DNA from: Rhynchopus euleeides
Lineage: Eukaryota > Euglenozoa > Diplonemea > Diplonemida > Diplonemidae
Direction of reading: 5' to 3'
DNA length: 64,000 nt
NCBI GenBank assembly: GCA_963210315.1
Contig: OY723259.1
Coordinates: 2,294,001 to 2,358,000 of the forward strand
Both the position numbers and the translations under genes were made by a program. The notes under the pieces were generated by a model, which was not told the origin of the DNA, searched no databases, and worked only from the letters and a program-made list of their open reading frames with translations. Shown piece after piece: positions 43,064 to 53,488 of the stretch (within the stretch, counting starts at the first letter, position 1; each line of letters starts with the position of its first letter).

Positions 43064-44129
43064 GCGTGTGTGTGGGCCTTCGCTTGGCGTGTCTATTTGC
43101 CTCTTGGCCTGAGGGACAGCCGAGGGTTCTGCACGGCCGTTATCCGTTGGCAATGCGTGACGGCTCCGGATGGAATCACACCCGGGAACGGTGCCAGGAT
43201 ACGCCGCTGCACCGACACACCTTTCTCCCGGCTCTCTCGCGGTTGGTGTCGCGTGCTGGGGAGCCCCGGCCCCCAGTGCAGTATGAGGGCCGAGGTTACG
43301 GGTTTGGTTGCGCGCCCGACACAATCAACTGAGAGTGGATGCCACCCCCAAGTGCATCCGGCTTGGGTGCAGCAACCGCCGCAAGTTTTCTAACATGTGT
43401 GGGTGTGCGGTGCTCCCTGCCGATAGTGTTTCACTGCATCACGCCCCCCCTGCCTCCTAGCCCCCTCCTCTGCAGCAGAGGCGTCCATCAAAAGCAAGGC
43501 AGTCAGCCAGGCTGGTTTTCGGGGGTCGACAGATTGCGCACAGAATCCCCCAGGCCCGATTCGAACTCACCTCGACACCCCTCCACTGGCACGCTCTCCG
43601 GCTTCTCTCGCGGCAGTGGCGATTCTTGCCTTTTGATTTTTTTGAGCGGAAAAGAACGCATCAATATCAAGGAATCACAGTTGCAACACAGTTGTTCTAA
43701 TGCGTGTTTTGTCTTGGTCTGGCTCTGGCTCTGGCGTTGTCTGGTGTGGATCTCCGGGTGCACTGCAGCACGCGAGGCGGCACGGAAGACCTTTGAGATG
43801 GCGACACCTTCTTCCCTGTGCCTTGTGGGACACCCTTCCCGCAGGCGGGAGGGCGCAACGAACACTGGTCAAGGGTGTCGGGAGAATTGCCGCACTTTCC
43901 TGAATGACAGCCATACCCCTCGCCGAGGAACCACGCCATGTTCGGCCAGTGTTGACACGCAGGAAGAAGGCAAAGCGACCTTCCCTGCCCATTGTTTACT
44001 CGGCAGGACGTCTTCAACAGTGCTGGGGAGTGGGAGGTGGGGTGGGGTCAAGCTGCACCGAGGCGACACGCACCCCGCTCGGGTCAGGTCACGCATCACC
44101 TCACCACCTGCAGATATAGTCGTGACGAG

Positions 44130-47100
44130 ATGATGGGCAGGCGGGTCTGCTGGCTGCTCGGCGTGGGGATGATGCAGGTTGTGGGTGCGCAGGTGCCAGC
44201 TGAGCGCGGATGCACCAACCCGTACGCCAACTCGGCAACTCCCTACGGGATCTGTGTGGAGTCCATCGCAGGAAACTTCGGGAAGCCCCGGATGATGGCG
44301 GTCGAGAAGGCGGAGAGGCGGACGGCGATCCTGGTTGTCGATGCGGCGAAGTCGACTATCGAGCATCTGATGGATGTGAACGGGGACGGGAAGATTGAGG
44401 GTGATGAGGAGCGGAAGCAGCTGGCGCAGACAGCGCACAGCGACGAGAAGAGGCTGACCCACGGGAGTGCGATTGTAGGGGACTACGTCTTCGCAACCTC
44501 TGCGCAACAGATGTACCGGTGGGAGTACAATGGGGGCCTTCGCTCTGTGTCAAACTGTGTCAAATTGTGTCAGTGTGTCACACAGGCGGTTTTTTTCACC
44601 TTAGGCGAAATCGGCAAAAACGCCGCCAGGCCTTCGCTCTGTGTCACTGTGTGTCACTGACACAGAGCGAAGGTCCCGTGACACAGGGGTGTTGGGGACA
44701 ATGCAAAATTTGCGAAAAATCTCGAAAAAAAAATTTCTGGCAGAGGTCAAAAAATTGGGTGCCACACAAAACTGGCTCCAAAGTGACATACTCCCACGTG
44801 GTCCTTACACACTGTGTCATGCCCCCCCAGGCTTCTAACACAGTGTGTCATGCCCCCCCAGGCTTCTAGCACACTGTGTCATGCCCCCCCAGGCTTCCAG
44901 CACACTGTGTCATGCCCCCCCAGGCTTCTAACACAGTGTGTCATGCCCCCCCAGGCTTCTAACACAGTGTGTCATGCCCCCCCAGGCTTCCAGCACACTG
45001 TGTCATGCCCCCCCAGGCTTCCAGCACACTGTGTCATGCCCCCCCAGGCTTCTAACACTGTGTGTCATGCCCCCCCAGGCTTCTAACACACTGTGTCATG
45101 CCCCCCCAGGCTTCTAACACACTGTGTCATGCCCCCCCAGGCTTCTAACACACTGTGTCATGCCCCCCCAGGCTTCTAGCACACTGTGTCATGCCCCCCC
45201 AGGCTTCCAGCACACTGTGTCATGCCCCCCCAGGCTTCTAACACACTGTGTCATGCCCCCCCAGGCTTCTAACACACTGTGTCATGCCCCCCCAGGCTTC
45301 AAACACAGTGTGTCATGCCCCCCCAGGCTTCTAACACTGTGTGTCATGCCCCCCCAGGCTTCTAACACACTGTGTCATGCCCCCCCAGGCTTCTAGCACA
45401 CTGTGTCATGCCCCCCCAGGCTTCTAACACACTGTGTCATGCCCCCCCAGGCTTCAAACACAGTGTGTCATGCCCCCCCAGGCTTCAAACACAGTGTGTC
45501 ATGCCCCCCCAGGCTTCTAACACTGTGTGTCATGCCCCCCCAGGCTTCCAGCACACTGTGTCATGCCCCCCCAGGCTTCTAACACTGTGTGTCATGCCCC
45601 CCCAGGCTTCTAACACACTGTGTCATGCCCCCCCAGGCTTCTAACACACTGTGTCATGCCCCCCCAGGCTTCAAACACAGTGTGTCATGCCCCCCCAGGC
45701 TTCAAACACACTGTGTCATGCCCCCCCAGGCTTCAAACACAGTGTGTCATGCCCCCCCAGGCTTCTAACACACTGTGTCATGCCCCCCCAGGCTTCTAAC
45801 ACACTGTGTCATGCCCCCCCAGGCTTCAAACACAGTGTGTCATGCCCCCCCAGGCTTCTAACACTGTGTGTCATGCCCCCCCAGGCTTCTAACACACTGT
45901 GTCATGCCCCCCCAGGCTTCTAGCACACTGTGTCATGCCCCCCCAGGCTTCTAACACACTGTGTCATGCCCCCCCAGGCTTCAAACACAGTGTGTCATGC
46001 CCCCCCAGGCTTCAAACACAGTGTGTCATGCCCCCCCAGGCTTCTAACACTGTGTGTCATGCCCCCCCAGGCTTCCAGCACACTGTGTCATGCCCCCCCA
46101 GGCTTCTAACACAGTGTGTCATGCCCCCCCAGGCTTCTAACACTGTGTGTCATGCCCCCCCAGGCTTCTAACACACTGTGTCATGCCCCCCCAGGCTTCT
46201 AACACACTGTGTCATGCCCCCCCAGGCTTCTAACACACTGTGTCATGCCCCCCCAGGCTTCAAACACAGTGTGTCATGCCCCCCCAGGCTTCTAACACAC
46301 TGTGTCATGCCCCCCCAGGCTTCAAACACAGTGTGTCATGCCCCCCCAGGCTTCTAACACACTGTGTCATGCCCCCCCAGGCTTCTAGCACACTGTGTCA
46401 TGCCCCCCCAGGCTTCCAGCACACTGTGTCATGCCCCCCCAGGCTTCAAACACACTGTGTCATGCCCCCCCAGGCTTCTAACACACTGTGTCATGCCCCC
46501 CCAGGCTTCAAACACAGTGTGTCATGCCCCCCCAGGCTTCTAACACTGTGTGTCATGCCCCCCCAGGCTTCCAGCACACTGTGTCATGCCCCCCCAGGCT
46601 TCTAACACAGTGTGTCATGCCCCCCCAGGCTTCTAACACTGTGTGTCATGCCCCCCCAGGCTTCTAACACAGTGTGTCATGCCCCCCCAGGCTTCTAACA
46701 CACTGTGTCATGCCCCCCCAGGCTTCAAACACAGTGTGTCATGCCCCCCCAGGCTTCTAACACACTGTGTCATGCCCCCCCAGGCTTCTAGCACACTGTG
46801 TCATGCCCCCCCAGGCTTCCAGCACACTGTGTCATGCCCCCCCAGGCTTCTAACACACTGTGTCATGCCCCCAGGCCGCCTTCCTCCCCCACTCCATCGC
46901 AGTCACTTAGTGGCTTTTCGGCGATCGCAGTGCTCCGTCCCTCCCGCTGCAACCAAGTGAGGCTTCCGTCCCGTTGCCCGTCACCACCTCGAGGGAGGTA
47001 TCCCGGGGTTTCGGCAGCGTCGTCCGGCCCGCCGTCGCCTCACGCCGCCGACCTCCGCCAGTTCCGCCACTCAGGAAGCACAGCTTTGACACCCGCGCCC

Positions 47101-50100
47101 TCGTCACACACATCTCTACCGTGCCCCTGCGCTGTGCTCCTCCGTCTCGTTCGCACCCCCTTTACCCTTCACGCCCGTGCAGCTTCTCGCCTCGAGATGC
47201 AGCAGACACCCGTGAGCAGAGAAGGGAGTGTAGCAGTCCCCCGGTTCGCCCCCGGGTACCAAAGTAAGCCCGTGCAGCCCTGTCACCAGCTTTCCGGCGT
47301 AGTCGTCGCCGGTGTCCGCTGAGGTTCCACAGGAACGGCCGGCAGACAACTTCGTGACAGGCAGCCGCCCTCGTTCCTGTGCCAGAAGTCAACAAACGCG
47401 TCGGTGATCAGCTCCCGCTCCGCGGCAGCCCTTTCGGTGACCTCGAAGGTGTGCACCAGTTCCGACTGCGCCTCGCGTTGCAGCTGCCCGCCCAACTTCT
47501 TCCCCTCCCGTCGCCCAGTCAGTGGTCGATCGCCTCCCTCTCGCGTGCCGCCAGCTTTGGGCCACACCCCGCTCGGCCCGCCTCGGCAGTTGTTGTCCCC
47601 AGTACGCGCGCCTCCCGGGTCGGGTTCGCGCCCACCCCCGCACGGGCGGCTCTCCGTGGGGGAGAGGCCCACCCTTTACCAGCCCCCTTGCGCATCGTTT
47701 TTTGAGCGCACGGGAACGCGCAGCACCCCCTGGCCATCGGCCAGTCGTCACCCCCCCGGCGCCCCACCGCCCCCCGCGTCCAGCGCAGGACAGCACATCC
47801 CCTGCTGACACTTTTGCGCGGGGGGCCGCGCGAAGCGCGGCCCCGCGACCCCACCCCCACCCCGCGCGAAGCGCGGGGTGGGGGTGGGGTCGCGGGGCTG
47901 GGGGCATAGCTCTCAGTGGGCCCGTGGATGGTGTGGATGCATCCATGCATGCATCCACGGCATCCAGGGATGCCCGAAAATGTCAAAAAATGGATTTTCG
48001 ATTTGACACAGGAAAATCGCTGGAAACCCCAAAAATCGACCAAAAAACGTCGGAAAACCGATTTTTGGGCCCATTTTTCACCCAGAAACACGTTTTTGGG
48101 CCTCTGTGAAAAATCGATTTTTTGGGAATTTTCGCGATTTTGACCAACTACTCGCCCAGCCAAATTCGATTTTTGGCTGAAAATTGCAGGGAAATGCAAC
48201 AAATCAACGAATTAAGCCGTTTTAACCCCTTTCGTGGACTTTTTGGTTTCAGAAGGGTTTTAGGGGTGTCCATACCGGCCCTTGGCACATTTCCTTGAAA
48301 TTTCATCCTCTGCAGGCAAACCGGGTATGGATGCCTGCATGCATGCATGCATTCATCCATGCATGCATGCATGCATCCATCCATCCATCCAGCCATCCAT
48401 CCATCCATCCATGCAGGCATGCCTGCATGCATGCATGCATGCACACATCCATGCATGCAGGCATACAGGCATTCATTCACTGCAGGCAGGCCTGCATGCA
48501 GGGCTTCGGAGCTCCAGCCTGTGTGTGGATGCATCCACAAAAGTTGTGGATGCATGCGCTGCATGCACGGGAAATACTGAGAGCTATGCTGGGGGTGGGG
48601 GTGGGGGTTTAACCTTATCTTCCTTGGGGGTGCAGGACCTCCCCCAGGATTGACGAGTTGGGGGTATAGCTTGGCGGACGATGACGTGGTATCGACAGCG
48701 GCTTGCCCCCGCCCTGAAATAGGCGCGTGAACTCTTGCGTCACTTCGCACAGTGTGCATCATGTTCAAATGACACGCAGGAGCCAGTAGGCTGCCTTTCA
48801 AACGGGGTGCCTGTCCCTGCTGGACAGGGGGGTCTGGGGGGCGGAGCCCCCCAGCCGCCGGAGGCCATGGGAGTGAACATTTATTCCTGGTGGGCGCGGT
48901 TACTCACGGCATGGTCCCTCGGGGCCAGGCTGCGATGCCAGCACGCTAACCCAAATTGCAAAACGGCGGGCGCAGATTCCGTGTGAATTGGGCTGCATCC
49001 TGGGTAGCCCGGACCCTACCCGATGTGACGATAAATTGTCGCGCAAGGACATGCCACAGGGGGGTCGAGCCCCCCAGCCGCCGTAGTGAACGTCTGTTCA
49101 CAGGTTGACATGATTCATGCCATGCCAAGCCCCTGACCAAATTCGGTGGGTCGTTGGGTCGATTGTTACGAAGAGCCCTGCCACCCACGTGTGCAGGACA
49201 CGCCCGCCCGACATGTGCATTGTACAGCACCACACCAACTTCCCGTACGGATTTGTCTGCAAGCCATCCCCGACCCAAATGCCTCCTGTCTCACCGAGTC
49301 TGGAAATGCTGCCGCACACACTGCCACACCTGAACCCTGCAGGGGCTGCCTGCCGTTGGGTGGCTCGACGATCCGGCACAGGTCCTCCTGCAGCCACCTG
49401 ATGCGCTCTTGCTTCGCAGAACTCGCCATCGTCACGCTTCTCCCTGACGCAGGCCTCCGCGAGCTGCTTCACCAGCTCCGCCTCCTCCGCGTCCCCCCGA
49501 TGCAGCGACTGCGCGCGCTGGAGGGGGGCCCCGGATGGGAGGGCTAGGCGGTGCCGCATGGCTACACCTCGTGCAGGCTGCTGGATCGACGCCGCGGTCC
49601 CTGCAGCCGGATCGTCGCAAACCCCAGAGCTTGTGCGGCCAGGTGCAGGGCTGCGACCTGTCTCGACCCGCATCTCCGCCCAGGCCCGCCCAGTCCCGTA
49701 GCTCACGTGTTTCATCGCCTCGGGGATGAACCCCTCCGGAACTGGGTTCGTCCCCAGCCGTACGGCCTTGTCATACAGCGCCCGTCTCCTGTATCGCTTT
49801 CATGAGCCGCTCGCGAGGGGGTGAAGGTGTAGCGCCCCTCGACGGGGTGCTGGAGGATGGCCCTCAGGTCATCGGGCTCATCGCGGTGGTATTGACAACT
49901 TGAGGCCCCCTGTGGTTAAGCCCCCCCTTGCCAGACCCCCCAGGGGGGGCTTAAACACGGGGGATCCCAGGTAATAGCGTTTTCCTCGCTGCCTCCCGTG
50001 GGGTCTCGACAGCACTAGACATTTCGGCGCAGGTAGATTGCCTCCACTACAGGCTCACCCTAGACGAAGAGGGTGTCGCCATGGGAACCAAAAACCTGAT

Positions 50101-52477
50101 TAAGGGGTGTAGTGCTCACACGCCATGAACGCCTCGCCAACCTGGCCAATTTAGCCGGAGGGGTATCGGTCTACCTGGAACAATGAGACGCTCAAAATAC
50201 CAAGGGAACCCGCACGTCTTCTATGGAATTCCCCTCAACGGGGAACACGCACCTGACCTGGTGTCCCAAGGCCACGACGCCTCCCCCCACCTGGCACACC
50301 GGATCCCGCTGGACTGTGGGGACGCCACTAAAGTGATTGCGTAACACTGTGTTCACCACCTCCGGTCTTCACGGTCAGGTGAAGATCAATTTTGCAGATG
50401 GCGACATGTCATGACCATGTCATGGGGTTCTTCGGGTGTCCCCATTCAGAAAACACCCGAAAAATATGACAACTTTGCTAAACTGGACCCAACTCCCCAC
50501 ACTCTTTTTTTTGCCATTTTTTCCATTTTTGGGCTCACTTTTTCTCACTTTTCTCACTCCAGAGCGAAGGCCCCCAATAGGGAGGCACGCGAGCTGAGCA
50601 ACCAGGTGACGCTGGTGGACGGGATCTCGTATTACCCGCCGTCGGAGGGTGGGTCGGAGGAGACAAAGTGGGGGCACGTGACCCGCACGCTTGCCGTGAA
50701 CGACGACACCATGTTCATCTCTGTGGGGAGCGTCTTCAACGTGGACACAAGCGAGTTCCGGAGTGCACTCCGCAAGGTCCCGCTGGCAACACTCCTGCAG
50801 CCGGCTTCGGCCTTCGCGAAAGCACTGCAGTTCATCGACCTGGCCCTGGTGGCGAACGGGCTGCGGAACGAGGTCGGGCTGGCCTTCGACAGCGCAGGGG
50901 ATCTATGGGGCGTGGAGAACGGGGCGGACAGCCTGTACTATGAAGACCTGGGCGGGGACGTGCACAACGACAACCCGTCGGAGGAGGTGAACAAGTTCGA
51001 CATCACAAAGGAGGGCCTCTTCTACGGGTACCCCTACTGCTGGAGCGAGTTCCGCCTGCCAGAGGCGCAACAGGAGAAGCACGGACACCAGCCCGGGCGG
51101 CAGTGGGTGTGGGAGCACACGGTGAACAACACAGACCCCAGTTTCATAGACACCCACAACAACACCTTCTGCCGGGACCCCAGCAAAGTGGTCGCCCCGC
51201 ACTACAACTTCCAGGCCCACATGGCCCCACTCGGGATTACCTTCCTGAAGGAGGAGTGTGGGATGTCGCGCGAGGCCTTTCCGTGTGCCTGGAAGGGGAA
51301 CGCCTTCGTGGCCTTCCACGGGTCGTGGAACCGCAAACCTGCTGTTGGGTACAAGGTGGTGATGCTGGACCTGGAGGCGAAGACGGAGGTGGACATCTTC
51401 ACGAGCGCGACGGCGGCGACTGGTGGGCCAGCGACGTTTCCCGATACCTGGGCGGTGCGGCCTGTGGACGTGCGGTTCGACCCTGTGTCTGGGGTGATGT
51501 ACCTCACCCAGGACGCCGAACAGAACGAGCAGACTGGCCACGGTGAGGTGCTGGTGCTTCGCTACCTCGGGGATGCCCCCACTGTGGCGCCTGCCACACC
51601 GAGCCCGCCTACTATGCCACCGCCTGTCCCGACCGCGTCAACTGGAACTCCGGTTTCGACTGCTGTGCCGACGGTCCCACCTCTGACTGCGACCCCTTCT
51701 GTTGCACCTGACACGCAAGCCCCTGTCACTCGCCCCCCTGCCACTGTGGCGCCTGACACACTGAGCCCGCCTACTATTGCGCCTCCGACTCCTACCCCTT
51801 CTGTTGCACCTGACACGCAAGCACCTGTCACTCGCATCCCAGATGTGACAGCTGCACCCGTCACCCCTGCCCCCACGCCTGCTTCGACTGTTGTGTCGGG
51901 CGTGTTCCGTGATGCTGTGTGCACGCAGTTCCTCGGCAATACTCCACTGGTGGAGAGTCTGCGATCCATCCTGTCGTCGCTCCTTGGGACAGTCGACCCC
52001 GCCTTTTCGTGCGGGTCTGTGCATTTCACTCTGCGTGTGACGTCGGGTGCTGCTGTCGATGCCGGAAACCTCACCGCCCTGCTGAACCAACGCATTGCCA
52101 CTGCCGGTGGAGAGCTTCTGGCTGTGCTGGGTGAGGCCGATCTTGTCACAGTCGCTTCTGGCGCTGTGCAGTGCCCCCTTGCCGGGGCAGCAGACTCCGT
52201 GCTGCTGGGTGGTGTGTGTGTGGCTCTCACGTGCTCGACTGGGTTCAACCTCGCTACGCGCAACGACACACCCGTCTGCGTTGCACTGCCGACACCACCC
52301 GCTCCATCAAACGATGACGATTTATCTGGCGGCGTCATCGCCGCGATTGTGGTGGGTTCCGTCGTTGCCGTCGCTGCTGTTGCCGTCGTGGCGGTGCTGG
52401 CCATCTGCAGGAGATCCCAAAGCCATCAAAATCCCCGTCCGGACGAGCAGGCGACTGGGGCTCCTGACGCGCTGTAG
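44130..52477 (+). CDS. Cell-surface sorbosone/glucose dehydrogenase-like protein, split by a 6-kb element
   Basis: Coding parts are 44130-44531 and 50579-52477, separated by the TIR element at 44532-50575 plus its duplicated AAT. Read across the gap the sequence goes MYRWEYN then [15 protein letters not shown], in frame, giving 766 residues. A signal peptide ([20 protein letters not shown]) leads into a six-bladed beta-propeller of the L-sorbosone dehydrogenase/GSDH family: [13 protein letters not shown], a calcium-loop-like [53 protein letters not shown] and [20 protein letters not shown]. Family members are usually PQQ-linked sugar oxidases. A Thr/Pro-rich stalk with two near-identical blocks, a small Cys-containing domain, one TM helix ([20 protein letters not shown]) and a short basic tail follow. 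Both parts lack stops or frameshifts, so the insertion is recent or removed from DNA or RNA. Confidence 0.85.
44631..44673. repeat. Mini inverted copy of the element terminus
   Basis: CCTTCGCTCTGTGTCA and its exact reverse complement are separated by 11 bases. The arm repeats the TIR and first sub-terminal motif of the surrounding element, so this is a minimal nested end pair. Confidence 0.9.
44805..46874 (+). repeat. Tandem array, about 66 copies of a 31-bp unit
   Basis: The unit reads GTGTCATGCCCCCCCAGGCT followed by TCTAACACACT. Variation is almost confined to the last dozen bases (CTAACACAC, CCAGCACAC, CAAACACAG, CTAACACTG). Open frames across the array merely reflect 31 not being a multiple of three. 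There are no unique spacers, so it is not a CRISPR array. Confidence 0.97.
47822..47897. repeat. Two adjoining GC hairpins sharing one CCCC
   Basis: 47822-47831 pairs with 47835-47844 (10 bp, GAA loop). 47841-47867 pairs perfectly with 47871-47897 (27 bp, GAA loop). The CCCC at 47841-47844 belongs to both, so the two folds compete at their junction. Confidence 0.9.
47905..48588. mobile_element. Nested inverted-repeat unit with (ATGC/ATCC)n interior
   Basis: CATAGCTCTCAGT at 47905-47917 is inverted at 48576-48588, and CCCGTGGATG-like plus GGATGCATCC sequences extend the inverted match. The interior has a Cys/His-like AT-rich part, then a GCATGCATCCATCC microsatellite (about 48325-48480). No protein is supported. 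It lies within the 6-kb element. Confidence 0.55.
49907..49962. repeat. Hairpin TTAAGCCCCCCC / GGGGGGGCTTAA
   Basis: Twelve-base perfect arms (49916-49927 and 49943-49954) with partly pairing flanks CCCCTGTG/ACACGGGG. Confidence 0.8.
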
Positions 52478-53488
52478 ACTGATGCCCTTACAAGTTGCAA
52501 AGTTTCTTCACCTGCCTTCAGCACTCGCGTGCTCGCTCCCTGGCAGTGAGGAACGATGCAACACCTTTCCGTCCAGAGGTCCTTCTCTTTCCTCTTGTCT
52601 TCTGTGCTTGCGAGGCATGCTTCACCTTCCTGCGTGGCCCGCACAACAAGGGCCGTCCCTCTTGTTGTGTGACTGCTCCTCGGCTGCCGCGGGGGGTGGG
52701 ACGCGGTCTCGATGGCACTCGCATCGTCCTCTTGTTTTCCTGGAGGCCTTGTTTTATTGCAGTTTGTTGTTTTGGTTTCTGGAATGCTGTTATCGCCTTT
52801 TGTGTGTCCGCCACACAAGGCAGATTTTGCGTAATTTAACGGAATTCCAACACCGCCCTTTTCAAAGAGCATTGTCGTGACAAGCGGTGAAGTGCAGCCG
52901 GTTGAGGAATGAAGGGCCTCCGAAGCTACAGAATTAGCACTTCACAGAGCCTCACAGCCTTGAGACACAAGCGCTCGACGAAAATACCGAGTCTACCTTT
53001 GTTGTTCGAGTCTATCTGCCGGTGGTACGGGACACGTACGTGTGTCGTACGTGTGTGCCCCAAAGTGAACCCTTTGTCATTGACCCATCATCACCCGGGA
53101 CTCTGCCAATCATCATCACCCTCCCCCCCGTTGGTACCCGAATCAGACCCGTGGACAGCCTTCCTTGTCTCCATATGGTCTGCGGGCACCCTGAGGTGCC
53201 GATATATCGGGGCGCAACACGCTCGCTTTTCGCCCCTCAATAAAGGCTTGCCCTTCCGAGTCTTCTCCGCCATGTCATTCACTGCCCTGCGCACCAACCA
53301 ACTCCAACACGCCGGAAAATCCTCCCTCCCCTCCCACACCCCGATGCACAAGGGATGAAGATGCTCACACATGCAGTGGCCTCTGTTCCCCGCTTGTCGT
53401 CCACCTCCCCTTGTGCCTCATTCTTCACTGCCCACCCCCAGGACACGCCACACCAGGGCTCGCCACAAGGAGCAGTGATGCGGCAGAA
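52478..53488. other. Intergenic, nothing recognised
   Basis: About 1 kb between the dehydrogenase stop and the next start. There is a small palindromic patch of ACGTACGTGTGTCGTACGT around 53034-53052 and no gene. Confidence 0.5.

Larger units (their letters stand above)
42921..44129. other. Intergenic with two hairpin motifs
   Basis: Copies 6 and 7 of the hairpin motif lie within 150 bp of the stop codon. The rest shows short frames only. Confidence 0.5.
44532..50575. mobile_element. 6044-bp TIR element inside a coding exon, TSD AAT
   Basis: The left end GGGGGCCTTCGCTCTG (44532-44547) and the inverted right end (50560-50575) form perfect 16-bp TIRs. AAT flanks both ends (44529-44531, 50576-50578). 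The TIR matches the short MITEs at 31488 and 31969 at 12 of 13 positions, and all three have 3-bp target duplications. After the left TIR come TGTGTCA repeats and a mini inverted copy (44631-44673), then a 2-kb array of 31-bp units, then GC-rich DNA with strong hairpins and a nested inverted-repeat unit. Minus-strand coding-like pieces (47283-47672, 49098-49720) contain helical stretches but no transposase motif I can name. Superfamily unassigned. Confidence 0.9.

Noticed and set aside
43558-43570. GATTCGAACTC, reverse-strand T-loop-like
   Set aside because: The flanks do not pair as a T stem and no cloverleaf forms.
44805-46874. CRISPR-like regular array
   Set aside because: The 31-bp units are contiguous, with no unique spacers and no cas genes; it is a plain satellite array in a eukaryotic element.
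50411-50578. Apparent N-terminal extension of the dehydrogenase frame from ATG 50411
   Set aside because: This stretch lies inside the transposable element, up to its right TIR; the open frame there is chance.
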